Shown in pieces: positions 13,164 to 22,125 of a DNA stretch of 64,000 bases. The stretch lies in assembly GCF_003286085.1 (NCBI RefSeq), contig NW_020825706.1:4216001-4280000 (forward strand), in the 5' to 3' direction. Numbering within the stretch: position 1 is the first letter of the stretch; every line of letters begins with the position of its first letter. This DNA is from Drosophila persimilis (lineage: Eukaryota > Arthropoda > Insecta > Diptera > Drosophilidae). The notes below the pieces were generated by a model. It made no database searches. It was not told the DNA's origin and was given only the letters and a program-made list of their open reading frames with translations. A program made the position numbers and the translations under genes.

Positions 13164-14168
13164 TCAGCAATTATCCCATCCAGATGCTCTCACAAAGTTC
13201 GCTATCCTCCTGGGACATAGTTTGGACATCTCTGAGATGTCGAGGATGAGGAGCTCGGAGGTGCGCTTGATGTCCATGGTCGGCCATGTTTGCCGAGTTG
13301 TGCGACATCGTGGCACTGTTTGCCACATATCGTTTGTTAGTCGCTTGTATTGCTCCCTTATAATGAGCTTACAGGTGGCCATTGGCATACAGATATCCTC
13401 CTTGTCTTGGAGAAGGGGGATTGTAGTGCCAGATCTGGCCAGCTCGTCCGCTATACAGTTGCCCTCGATGTCCCAGTGGCCCGGGACCCAAATCAGGCTA
13501 ATAGCAAATTGCTGAGCCATCTCGTGCAGAGATTTGCGGCAGTCTGCCACGGTGGCCGAGTTCGAGGAAATCGCACTTAGCGATTTGATCGCAGCCTGGC
13601 TGTCGCTATAAATGTTTAGGTTGGTTGCCGTAACGGCAGCCGCTTGTAGGCAGTTTAGAGCCTCCCTGATTGCTATGACTTCCGCTTGAAAGACACTGCA
13701 ATGATCTGGGAGTCTGAAGGAATGCCTTATGTTTAGCTGTTCAGAGTAGATTCCCCCTCCGACTCTGTCGTCCAGCTTTGATCCATCTGTGAAGATGTTT
13801 ATGGCCCCATCTGGGCCTGGGAGTCCCTCGAGCCATTCGTCTCTGTGAGGGATGATTGTATCGAAGGGAGTGACTGTGTACTCTCTTGGAACTTGGTAGT
13901 CTGTTTTTGGGGGGACGGTACTGCTATTATTTAATATGGCTAAGTGACCTATGCACTGTGTCACCCATTGATCCGAGTCTCTTAGACGTATTGCTCCTGC
14001 TTCTGCACGTTCCTTTCCTTCGAGGTCAAGGCTCTGTAGGCATAGGATGGCATTTAGCGCATCATTTGGGGTGGTGCGAAGAGCTCCGCTGATACATAGG
14101 GCGGCAGTCCGCTGGACTTTGCCCAGTTGCTTGGTGATCGCCCTTTTTGATAGTGCCGGCCACCACAC
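13164..14168 (-). pseudogene. LOA ORF2 3' part: end of RT region, RNase H
   Basis: The frame encodes the region after the RT palm and the RNase H domain. RNase H motifs are visible: FTDGSKLDD, FQAEVIAIREAL, SDSQAAIKSL and WVPGHWDIEG. Copy B has WVPGHRDIEG at the last site, so one residue differs. The C-terminal zinc-finger segment is removed by the deletion near 13247 and the frame ends shortly after. Upstream, the frame breaks near 14168-14290 and the RT catalytic core is missing. It cannot encode a working ORF2 protein. Confidence 0.85.
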
Positions 14169-14484
14169 CGTAACTCCGTAGAGTAGTATTGGTCAAACTA
14201 TTGCTTGATATATCCATTGGACTATGCTTGGGATCATACCCCATCTTAGCCCAATAGCTTTTTTGCATGTGTAGAGTGCAGTCATTGCCATCGAAGTTAC
14301 CGGTCCCTCTCCTGCGAGATGTACCGTCTCGATGGTTGTGCACCCTGGGAAATGCGTGTCTAGTAGAATGTGCAGGGACTTCTCACTGGAGTTAGTCCAC
14401 GTGCCGTCATTCCTTTTAAGATACCCTACCGAGGGGTTAGTTTTTGAGAGAATCTTGCGAAGCCTTGCGGCCTCTGACGTTTAC

Positions 14485-15525
14485 TCAATTTCCGAGCAAA
14501 ATTTTTTCCTCGTTCGCGCTTTTGGCCCTGTTGAAGAGGGTCCTGCAGCTTTTACGTTGGATGTCTATTTGTTTTGACCACCAGGGGGGCTTCTTTTTCC
14601 CCCTAGGTTTGCTAGAGGGGCATGCTGCCGCGAAGGCTTTGTTGAATGCTTCTGTGAACCTGTTCACTAGGCGATCTACATCGTCTTTTGTGTCCGGGCA
14701 TAATGGTGCTTTGGAGAGGAGTAAGTCCTCCAGTGCTGAGCTATATTTTTCCCAGTTGGCTTTCCTGGGATTAATATAGTCCTTAGGTTTCGGACACTCG
14801 AGGGATAGTGTGGTCTCGATGTATCTGTGGTCAGAGAAAGAGTGGTCATCAAGGACTTGCCAACTCTTGACTATGTCTAACAGGTTGGGAGACACTAAGG
14901 TGATGTCAATAACCTCCTGTCGATTTTTAATTATAAAAGTGGGGTCGTTGCCCCGATTACAAATAAATAGATTTGAGTTAAGGATGAAGCTGAAAATTGA
15001 CTCACCCCTTACATTTGTGTTCGAGCTCCCGCATTGAGTGTGGTGAGCGTTGGCATCGCAACCTATTAATAGGTCTATGTCCGACCTCTCGCTGTCGCTG
15101 GCTAGTTTGCGAACAAGGTCGTTAGGAGGATCGCTTCCCTCATGGGCCATGTAGGACGACATCAGCCTTAGATGTGTCCCTTTCAGCTCTAGGCTTGCCG
15201 CCGTGTTGTCGCTATCGCTATAATTATGGAGCAGAAAGATATTAAGGTGGCAACACATCGCCTCGAAGTCGCATCTCAGCGTGCCATCGGTTGAGTAGCC
15301 CTCTGGGTCTATCTCTGTGTGATCGTCGGGTGCTTCGATCTCCGAAGCAGCGTCCTGCTCGACTGGCTTGTCGCCAGGACGTGCCCCGGCCGCCGCATCC
15401 GACTTGTAGACCTCAATCGGGGCCAGCGACTCTTTGTTGAGGACGACCACCGCCTGGTTTGTGGGGCCCTGTGTCGTCTCAACTTTGACCACCTTCCAAT
15501 CCGCTGTTGGGAGGTGGGGCAACAT
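14485..15525 (-). pseudogene. Deletion-created fusion of LOA ORF1 tail to ORF2 endonuclease
   Basis: In copy B, ORF1 and ORF2 overlap in different frames. Here a deletion at about 15248 has joined the ORF1 DUF4780-like segment (PTADWKVVKV, then the acidic tail ending FEAMCCH) in frame to the ORF2 endonuclease domain. The ORF2 start and the first catalytic motif (IQEPW) are lost. GCDANAHH and SDHRYIE remain. The predicted chimera is 346 aa and ends just after the PWWSKQ region. It is probably inactive as an endonuclease because the N-terminal motif is missing. Confidence 0.8.
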
Positions 15526-15700
15526 TTTTGCAACATTTTTAGGATGCGTTCCGGCTCCTTCATGGAGGCGGGCACCCAGACTATCGCCCTTGGTCTACTG
15601 GGCACTTCGCTCAAGTCTACAGTGACGAGCTTCGCCCCTGGGTAGACTTCCCCGACTTGCGCTACCGCTGCTTTGTACAGCAGTACGGAGCGCTCGTCTC

Positions 15701-16488
15701 CGATGTCGGAAAACTTTTCTCCGCTGACAGACTTCTTATCTCCGCTGCCAGACAACTTATGTCTGCTGACGAAATACGTCTCTCCGCTGGCGGAAAAATT
15801 ATTTCCGGTGGCGGGAAATATATATCCGCCGGCGGACAACTTATCTCCGCTGGCAGACAATTTATCGCCGCTGACGAACAACGATTCTCCGCTGGCAGAA
15901 AACTTAACTCCCGCGGCGGGAAATTTATATCCCCAGACGGACAATTTATCCCCGCAGACGAATTACGACTCTCCGCTGGCAGACAATTTATCTCCGCTGA
16001 CGAACTACGATTCTCCGCTGGCAGAAAACTTAACTCTGGCGGCGGGAAATTTATATCCCCAGACGGACAATTTATCCCCGAAGACGACTTACGTTTCTCC
16101 GCTGGCGGAAAACTTATCTCCGGCGGCGGAATATTTATATCCCCTGCCGGACAACTTATCTCTGCTAACGATATACGTCTCTCCGCTGGCGGAAAACTTA
16201 TCTCCGGCGGCGGGATATTTATATCCCCTGCCGGAAAACTTATCTCTGCTAACGAAATACATCTTTCCGCTGGCGGAAAACTTATCTCCGGTGGCGGGAA
16301 ATTTATATCCGCTGGCGGAAAACTTTTCTCCGCTTACAGACATCTTATCTCCGCTGGCAGATAATTTATATCCGCTGACGAACTACGTTTCTCCTCTGGC
16401 AGAAAACTTATCTCCAGAGGGGGAAATTTATATCCCCTGCCGAACAACTTATCTCTGCTGACAAACTACGTCTCTCCGCTGGCAGAAA
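15701..16488 (+). repeat. Satellite array, block 2
   Basis: Same 21-bp satellite and same orientation, between LOA copies A and C. It includes variants such as CCAGACGGACAATTTATCC, which are shared with block 3 and block 4 and uncommon in block 1. Nothing else is seen in this stretch. Confidence 0.95.
16476..16488 (+). repeat. Target-site duplication of LOA copy C (left)
   Basis: CCGCTGGCAGAAA directly left of the element's tail is repeated at 22126-22138 directly right of its 5' end. The 13-bp length matches the duplications of copies B and D. Since the target is a repeat, part of the match could be satellite identity, but the satellite resumes in register. Confidence 0.8.
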
Positions 16489-16561
16489 GGTTAGGTTAGG
16501 TTAGGTTAAAGCGGTAGCCGGGAGGGGGGGGGATAAGAGCCTCCCGCCCCCAAGCTCACTT

Positions 16562-16579
16562 GGACCTATAGACAGGTCC
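16562..16579 (-). other. 3'-UTR hairpin of LOA copy C
   Basis: GGACCT and AGGTCC are perfect inverted repeats around a 6-nt loop, followed on the + strand by CCGTTGTGTTGCCGCA. Copies B and D have a hairpin and an almost identical CCGTTGTG.T.CCGCA motif at the same place. In non-LTR elements such conserved 3' structures are often the RT recognition site; here that role is inferred. Confidence 0.5.
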
Positions 16580-16645
16580 GTTGTGTTGCCGCAAGGGCAT
16601 GTGCCCCTTCGCGTTGCCCGAACCGTGAGAGCATACTACTGCAGG

Positions 16646-19600
16646 TTAAGGGCAGTCCCATCCGGTGGCTTGGATGTATTTGGACAAGGTCCCTGGTTTG
16701 ATTACGGATAGGTCCGAAATGTCCGTGAGGAAAGCGGCCCCGAGAATACGAAGACGACGATTTCCAAGGGCTGGGCAGTGGCAGAAGAAGTGGGGGACCG
16801 ATTCCTCCTCCTCCTCGTCGCGACAACTCCTGCAGAAGTCGTTATGAGGGATTGACAGTCTAGAGGCGTGAGTGCCGATCTGCCAGTGTCCCGTAATGGC
16901 TCTAGTAACTGCAGAGCACTGTGCTCTGCTGAGTTTATACAGCTCTGCTGAGCGCTTCTTCGATCGATATGGCCATATCAATCTTGAGACTTTACAGGAA
17001 ACGGTTTGCTGCCATCTCCTATTGGCATTTTGCTCGAACAATTCGTGCGTTAGGAGCCTGCACGTAGCCAAAGGCATCGCTACTTGCTCCCTCTCCGATA
17101 GGAGAGGAATCGTAGTACCCTGCCTGGCTAGCTCGTCGGCGGCGTCATTCCCCTCGATGTCCCTGTGGCCGGGGACCCATATAAGGAAGAGATCTAACTG
17201 CTCTGCGATCTCGTGCAGAGACCTGCGGCAGTCATTTACAGTCGCTGAGTTCGACGATATTGAGCCTAGAGCTTTGATAGCTGCTTGGCTGTCCGAGAAG
17301 ACGCACACTAAGTGCGTATCTAGGAGTAGTTTGGAGACGATCGAAATGGCCTCCTTGATGGCTTCAACCTCCGCTTGGAACACACTACAGTGATCCGGGA
17401 GCCTGAAGCACTGACTGATGTTCAGCTCGCTGCAGTAGACTCCGCCTCCTACGCGGCCGTCTAGCTTTGAGCCATCAGTGTAGAAGTGGACCGCATTAGC
17501 AGGCCCTGGTTCGCCCATCTCCCAGTCCTCCCTAGATGGGATTGATACCTGGAAGGGCGTCGAGAGGTGATCACTGGGGATACAGTAATCTGTCCTCTCT
17601 GGTAATTGCGGGAGTCTCATCAGGATTCCCGAGTGCCCAACCGCGGATGCTTTCCACAGTCTGGCTTCTCTCATTCGGAGGGCGGAAAGTGTTGCCACCT
17701 TCTTTCCCATGAGATCAACCGGGAGGAGGTCCAGCACAGTATCCAGGGCTTCCCCTGGAGTAGTGCGTAGCCCGCCGGTTATGCATAGTTCTGCCATGCG
17801 TTGAACTCTGCTGAGTTTATTGAGGCCTGTCCTTTTGTCCAAGGCTGGCCACCATACCACCACTCCATAGAGCATGATTGGTCGTATGATGGCGGTGTAG
17901 AGCCACCGAACTATATATGGGGTCATTCCCCATTTTAGTCCGATGGCTTTTCTGCAAGTATAGAGGGCCACTGTGGCCTTCTTTACTCTATCCTCTATGC
18001 TCAATTTCCAATCGAGCTTTCTATCGAGGATAAGGCCAAGATACTTGGCGTTGTTGCTGAAGACTAGCGTTTCCCCACATAGTCTTGGGGGAATCAGTGC
18101 CGGAACTTTGTACTTCCTAGTGAAAAGCACCAGTTCCGTTTTAGACGGGTTGACGCCTAACCCGCATTTGTCTGCCCATTTCGACATTTTCGTGAGAGTA
18201 CTTGTCATGCACTCACACAACGTCTGCGGAAATTTTCCGGAGAATGCTATGGCAACGTCGTCCGCGTACGCCACCACGCGGCAGCCACCCCCCTCTATCT
18301 CCCGCAGCAGTGTGTTCACTGCCACGTTCCATAGGAGGGGCGAGAGGACTCCGCCCTGCGGTGTGCCTCTGCTGACAAATCTGGTACACGTTGACGTCCC
18401 CAGTGATGCCTCAACCGTCCTGCATTGTAGCATCTGATCGATCAAGCTCACCGTCCTGGAGTCAACGCCCAGATCCGTCAGTGCGCCCGTGATGGCGGTC
18501 GGAAGGATGTTGTTAAAGGCGCCTTCTATGTCGAGGAAGGCTACTAGGGTGTACTCCTTAAAATTAAGGGACGCTTCGATGATCGATGTGATCGAGTGTA
18601 GGGCCGTTTCGGTGGATCTTCCCTTCCGATAGGCATGCTGGGAGTCTGAGATCAGACTGGACGGAATGCACGCCGTTAGATGCAGCCCCAGGAGCCGCTC
18701 CATCGCCTTTAGAAGAAAAGACGATAGACTTATGGGTCTGAAATCTTTTGGGGCAGTGTGCGAGGGCTTGCCTGCCTTGGGTATGAATACGACTTTGGTC
18801 TGAAGCCAGGTGTCAGGAATGCACCCGTGGGAGAAGATTCCCTCGTAGATTATTTTGAGCCAGTTAATGGCTTTGTGTCCCGCGTGAATCAGTTGGGCAG
18901 GGGAAATGCCGTCTGGCCCCGCGGACTTGTAGGGTTTAAAACTTCTGATCGCCCAGGAAATGTTCTCCTGGCTTAGCAGTCTCAGGATGGCATTTGAGGC
19001 GACGGAAGGAGGCGCGAGGTAGTTGGGTCTGTTTTCATCGCAGCCAGGGAAGTGGGTATTTAGGAGAAGATTTAGCGACTCCTCGCTGGACGTAGTCCAC
19101 GACTGGTCGGTGTTCTTCAAGTAGCCCAGGGTGGGTGTTGTCTTCGAGAGAACTCTGCGCAAGCGTGAGGCTTCTGAGTTACTCTCGATTTCGCTGCAGA
19201 ACTTACGCCAGGAGGCGCGTTTGGCTTTTCTAAGTTCTTTGTTGTAGGTTGACAGACTGGCTTTGTACTCGGCCCAGTTTTGCTCAACGTTTTCAGCCTT
19301 AGCTTTATTGAAGAGTCTCCGGGAGGCTTTCCGGAGTTCACCCAGTTTCGGATTCCACCATTCAGGTTTCTTCCGGCCTCTGTTCTTGCCAGAGGGGCAT
19401 GCTTTGTCGAGCGCCTTATTGCAGGCGTCGGTAAAGATCTTAAGAAGACGAGTCGTGGCCTCCTTGGAGAACTCCTCCTCAGATGGGGGCTCAGGGAGAA
19501 CACGACAGAGGTAGTCAGAATACCGAGTCCAGTTTGTCCGCCTGATGTTCCGGAATCGGACTGGCTTCGGCACTGAGAAGGAGAAGACAGTTTCCACGTA

Positions 19601-20242
19601 CCTGTGGTCCGAGAAGGAGTGCTCTTCCAGGACCCTCCAGGATACAATGTTACGCTGTATCTCATGAGAGGCAAGCGTGAGGTCCAGGACCTCCTTGCGG
19701 TTTTTAATGATAAAGGTGGGATCACTACCCCGGTTTAATAAGACCATCTGTGTGGTCAGTAAGTAACTGAAAAGGTACTCACCCCTTTCGTTTGTGTCAG
19801 TGCTTCCCCACTGACAGTGATGTGCATTGGCATCACACCCCACAATTAGGCCGATGTCCTTGGCCGAGCAGTCTGCGATTAGAGCCCGGAGAGGCGCGTG
19901 TGGAGGGGGGTCTGGTTGTTCATGCCCCATGTATGCGGAGCAGATCCTCAGTGAGCGCTCCTGGCCTTCGAGGCTCACTGCGGTGTGGTCTTCATTGCTG
20001 AAATTTGGGAGCAAAAATAAGTGCAACTCTCTTTTTGCAAGAATGCAGGTACGAGTTTTACCTGTGGTTTCAGCTACATATAGCTTGTAATCAGAAGTAC
20101 TCAGACCGGAGACCCTGTTTCCGAGGATCCAGGGCTCCTGAATGAGTACTATGTCGGCTCCACCCTTGGCCAGGTGGAGCAGTAGAGCAGCGCATGCTGC
20201 CTTACAATGGTGGAGGTTTATCTGCAGGAGCGTCAACGACAT
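16646..20242 (-). CDS. LOA ORF2: endonuclease, reverse transcriptase, RNase H
   Basis: The 1198-aa protein nicks target DNA and reverse transcribes the element RNA (target-primed reverse transcription). Domains in order: APE-like endonuclease at about 1-220 (LLQINLHHCKAA, IQEPW, GCDANAHH, SDHRYVE); RT at about 430-720 with FRPISLSSFLLK, AFLDIEGAFNN, GTPQGGVLSPLLWN and the catalytic AYADDVAIA near 657; RNase H at about 915-1050 (FYTDGSKLDG, FQAEVEAIKEA, FSDSQAAIKAL, WVPGHRDIEG); and a C-terminal CCHC-type finger (CRSCRDEEEEESVPHFFCHC). The start at MSLTLLQ is supported by an equivalent methionine at the same place in copy B. It overlaps ORF1 by 41 nt in another frame. No stop or frameshift is seen, so this copy may be competent. 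Confidence 0.93.
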   Translation of the reverse strand: MSLTLLQINLHHCKAACAALLLHLAKGGADIVLIQEPWILGNRVSGLSTSDYKLYVAETTGKTRTCILAKRELHLFLLPNFSNEDHTAVSLEGQERSLRICSAYMGHEQPDPPPHAPLRALIADCSAKDIGLIVGCDANAHHCQWGSTDTNERGEYLFSYLLTTQMVLLNRGSDPTFIIKNRKEVLDLTLASHEIQRNIVSWRVLEEHSFSDHRYVETVFSFSVPKPVRFRNIRRTNWTRYSDYLCRVLPEPPSEEEFSKEATTRLLKIFTDACNKALDKACPSGKNRGRKKPEWWNPKLGELRKASRRLFNKAKAENVEQNWAEYKASLSTYNKELRKAKRASWRKFCSEIESNSEASRLRRVLSKTTPTLGYLKNTDQSWTTSSEESLNLLLNTHFPGCDENRPNYLAPPSVASNAILRLLSQENISWAIRSFKPYKSAGPDGISPAQLIHAGHKAINWLKIIYEGIFSHGCIPDTWLQTKVVFIPKAGKPSHTAPKDFRPISLSSFLLKAMERLLGLHLTACIPSSLISDSQHAYRKGRSTETALHSITSIIEASLNFKEYTLVAFLDIEGAFNNILPTAITGALTDLGVDSRTVSLIDQMLQCRTVEASLGTSTCTRFVSRGTPQGGVLSPLLWNVAVNTLLREIEGGGCRVVAYADDVAIAFSGKFPQTLCECMTSTLTKMSKWADKCGLGVNPSKTELVLFTRKYKVPALIPPRLCGETLVFSNNAKYLGLILDRKLDWKLSIEDRVKKATVALYTCRKAIGLKWGMTPYIVRWLYTAIIRPIMLYGVVVWWPALDKRTGLNKLSRVQRMAELCITGGLRTTPGEALDTVLDLLPVDLMGKKVATLSALRMREARLWKASAVGHSGILMRLPQLPERTDYCIPSDHLSTPFQVSIPSREDWEMGEPGPANAVHFYTDGSKLDGRVGGGVYCSELNISQCFRLPDHCSVFQAEVEAIKEAISIVSKLLLDTHLVCVFSDSQAAIKALGSISSNSATVNDCRRSLHEIAEQLDLFLIWVPGHRDIEGNDAADELARQGTTIPLLSEREQVAMPLATCRLLTHELFEQNANRRWQQTVSCKVSRLIWPYRSKKRSAELYKLSRAQCSAVTRAITGHWQIGTHASRLSIPHNDFCRSCRDEEEEESVPHFFCHCPALGNRRLRILGAAFLTDISDLSVIKPGTLSKYIQATGWDCP

Positions 20243-21656
20243 TGCTGAGGCTCGCCTCCACCATTGTTACTTCTGGATCGCTGTCAGGGGACTCCGGCTC
20301 CTCCCCGACAATGATATGGCTGAGACCTCTGGCTAGGTCGCTCTCGTCGAACGCGTAGTCGTCCAGGATGTCGTCCGACATCAAGGACGCCGCATCCGAC
20401 GCCGGGTTATCCTCCTCACACGAGGCCCCCTCTTTCGGGATCTCCGGCAGCTCCGGGTCTGGCTCGACCTCCGCTTGCCTGCCCTTGCGATCGGACTTGT
20501 ACGTGGATATGGTGACCTTCTTATAGCCATAATCCACTACACCGTCCGACTTTGCGAGGAGATCTATTGATTCCTCATTTAGGACGAGGATAATCTGGCG
20601 CCTCTGCCCTTGGATATCCTCCACCTTTGCCACCTTCCAATCGGCTGTAGGAAGGTGGGGGTTGCAGACCTGCAGTAACCTAAGGATCTTCTCAGGCTCT
20701 GCAGGCTTAGCCGAGACCCACGCTCTGGCTCTCGGGCGACTAGGGACATCTTCCCACTTCACGGCCTCCAGTTTCGCCCCTGGATAGACCTCTTTTAGGG
20801 CCGCCACCGCCTTCATGTAGAGGGCCGCAGAGCGAGCGTCTTGGCAGGCGATGGCTTTCACCTTGCCTTGATGCCACCCTGCGTCCTCACACTTTGGCGG
20901 TGGTCCGCCGTTCTCCTCAAGTTCCAGTAGGAACCGGTCCTGGAGCTCGTTCTCCACCAGGTGCCACTTATCGCGGGGGACATGGCCGTCCTCGGCGCCC
21001 CTGTCCAGGACACCGATCAGGGTCTTGCCCCTCGCCACCTCAGCGAACGACCGGTTCGTGAGGTGGGTCTTCGCCCGCTTGGCTTGCTGGGCTTGACCTG
21101 GCTGATTTGCGGGGTCCTCCGCTGAGCGTTGCCGCTTGTTGGGGGCCTTGGCTGCGCCCTTTCCAGCTTTGGCTGGCTGGAACAGGGGAAGGATTGAGCA
21201 GGCCCACAGCCTCTGCTCCTTTCCTTCGGTTGACGCCTTGAAATTCGGGTCTTCGTTGGACAGGATGAAGGCCGCTCGTCTCCTGTCCTGGTACGACGGC
21301 TTTCCTCCCCGTGGTGCAGAGACGCTGCCCGCCGGGGGTCCCAGGGGTTCTTCGGTCCCGGTGCGCTTACCAGCCGCGATTACGCTCTGCTTGGCAGCCA
21401 CACCGGTATCCGCTTCGCCCTTGGAGCCACCCGACTTGGAAGAACCCGATTGGCTTTTCGGGCCCCCCCTCGCTGCGGCTGCTGCCTGAAGACGGTGGAC
21501 CGACTCAGTCTCCTTCCCCGTCTTCTTTGGACCCGGTTTCCCAGGCGCTGGTGCAGAGGGATTGGCTTGTCCCTCCGGTACTTTAAGAGGAGTACCGAGC
21601 TCCTTTGCGGTGTTTTTATTTTTAATATATGATTTATTTGGCATTTTTGTTCCCAC
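20202..21656 (-). CDS. LOA ORF1 protein (DUF4780-like, RNA-binding)
   Basis: A 484-aa protein, basic and low complexity in its first half (Lys/Pro/Ser/Gly rich, with RKR-like stretches). It is followed by a conserved region at about 215-400 containing KTLIGVLDRG, VYPGAKLEAV, PSRPRARAWV and HLPTADWKV, and then an acidic tail. The conserved part resembles the DUF4780 domain found in ORF1 of insect LOA elements. ORF1 proteins of non-LTR elements bind element RNA and form the ribonucleoprotein; that role is inferred by family. No CCHC knuckle is evident. The 3' end overlaps ORF2 by 41 nt, so ORF2 is probably translated by reinitiation or another coupled mechanism. The frame is intact. Confidence 0.85.
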   Translation of the reverse strand: MGTKMPNKSYIKNKNTAKELGTPLKVPEGQANPSAPAPGKPGPKKTGKETESVHRLQAAAAARGGPKSQSGSSKSGGSKGEADTGVAAKQSVIAAGKRTGTEEPLGPPAGSVSAPRGGKPSYQDRRRAAFILSNEDPNFKASTEGKEQRLWACSILPLFQPAKAGKGAAKAPNKRQRSAEDPANQPGQAQQAKRAKTHLTNRSFAEVARGKTLIGVLDRGAEDGHVPRDKWHLVENELQDRFLLELEENGGPPPKCEDAGWHQGKVKAIACQDARSAALYMKAVAALKEVYPGAKLEAVKWEDVPSRPRARAWVSAKPAEPEKILRLLQVCNPHLPTADWKVAKVEDIQGQRRQIILVLNEESIDLLAKSDGVVDYGYKKVTISTYKSDRKGRQAEVEPDPELPEIPKEGASCEEDNPASDAASLMSDDILDDYAFDESDLARGLSHIIVGEEPESPDSDPEVTMVEASLSNVVDAPADKPPPL

Positions 21657-22125
21657 GAGTAGGCGGGAAGGGGTTGGTCACCCGAGGCATAGCCCGCTTG
21701 CCCCGGGAAGCCTGATTTAAACTGGAGGTCGGCAGGTATCCAGAGTCCGCATATTAGCGACCGGGCACCCCCCCGGCCATGCATCCCTCGGCATATAACA
21801 GTGTCACCTTGGATTGGGGTAATTTCACTGAGAGTTTTCTTCTCTCCGCCCGACTACCATTTGCCAGCATCCTAGCAGAGACATGACCGTGCTAGGACCT
21901 GTTTCCAGCCGCCCTCACGGGGAGAGTGTAGTCGCACTTCCACCGGTGTGCACAGTTACGGCGGGTGACGGCTCGCTCGCAACCCTCTGTGTCCTAGGGG
22001 GGTGTGAGACGCAGACCGCACCGGGTATTACTAACCGGAGCGGCTGCGCCTCAGTTCCGAGTTCACAGTTGTGCGAGCCGACCCGTCATCCGTTTGTCCC
22101 CCTGTAGCACCCGATGGCTGACGGC

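Larger units (their letters stand above)
13043..15700 (-). mobile_element. LOA-clade non-LTR retrotransposon copy A (internally deleted)
   Basis: The copy is close in sequence to copy B but has five internal deletions relative to it. The deletions are near 13247 (about 210 bp lost), 14289 (about 1 kb, taking most of the RT core), 14498 (about 78 bp), 15248 (about 270 bp, the ORF1/ORF2 junction) and 15412 (about 48 bp). The 3' end is at left with a GTTAGGTTAGGTTAGGTT tail; the 5' end is truncated inside ORF1 near 15700. Short shared bases at several junctions (for example GTG and CCT) suggest end-joining deletions. No clear target-site duplication is visible. Confidence 0.85.
16489..22125 (-). 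mobile_element. LOA-clade non-LTR retrotransposon copy C, full length
   Basis: A 5637-bp element inserted in the satellite with 13-bp target-site duplications. In element sense it has a 5' UTR (22125-21657), ORF1 (484 aa), an overlapping ORF2 (1198 aa) and a short 3' UTR ending in a repeated AACCT tail (GGTTAGGTTAGGTTAGGTT on the + strand). Both ORFs are uninterrupted. It is a different family from copy B: same organisation and clearly related proteins, but diverged throughout. A and D are damaged relatives of B and C respectively. Confidence 0.92.

Noticed and set aside
13242..15420. Copy A deletions as spliced introns (retrocopy of a spliced RNA)
   Set aside because: The two deletion edges I checked in element sense do not follow GT...AG, and one joint has filler bases.
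16489..16507. True telomere or internal telomeric repeat (TTAGG)
   Set aside because: Only three to four units, always at the 3' end of a LOA copy, so it is the element tail.
19117..19725. 202-codon ORF (-) overlapping LOA copy C ORF2
   Set aside because: An out-of-frame shadow of ORF2, with no recognisable domain.
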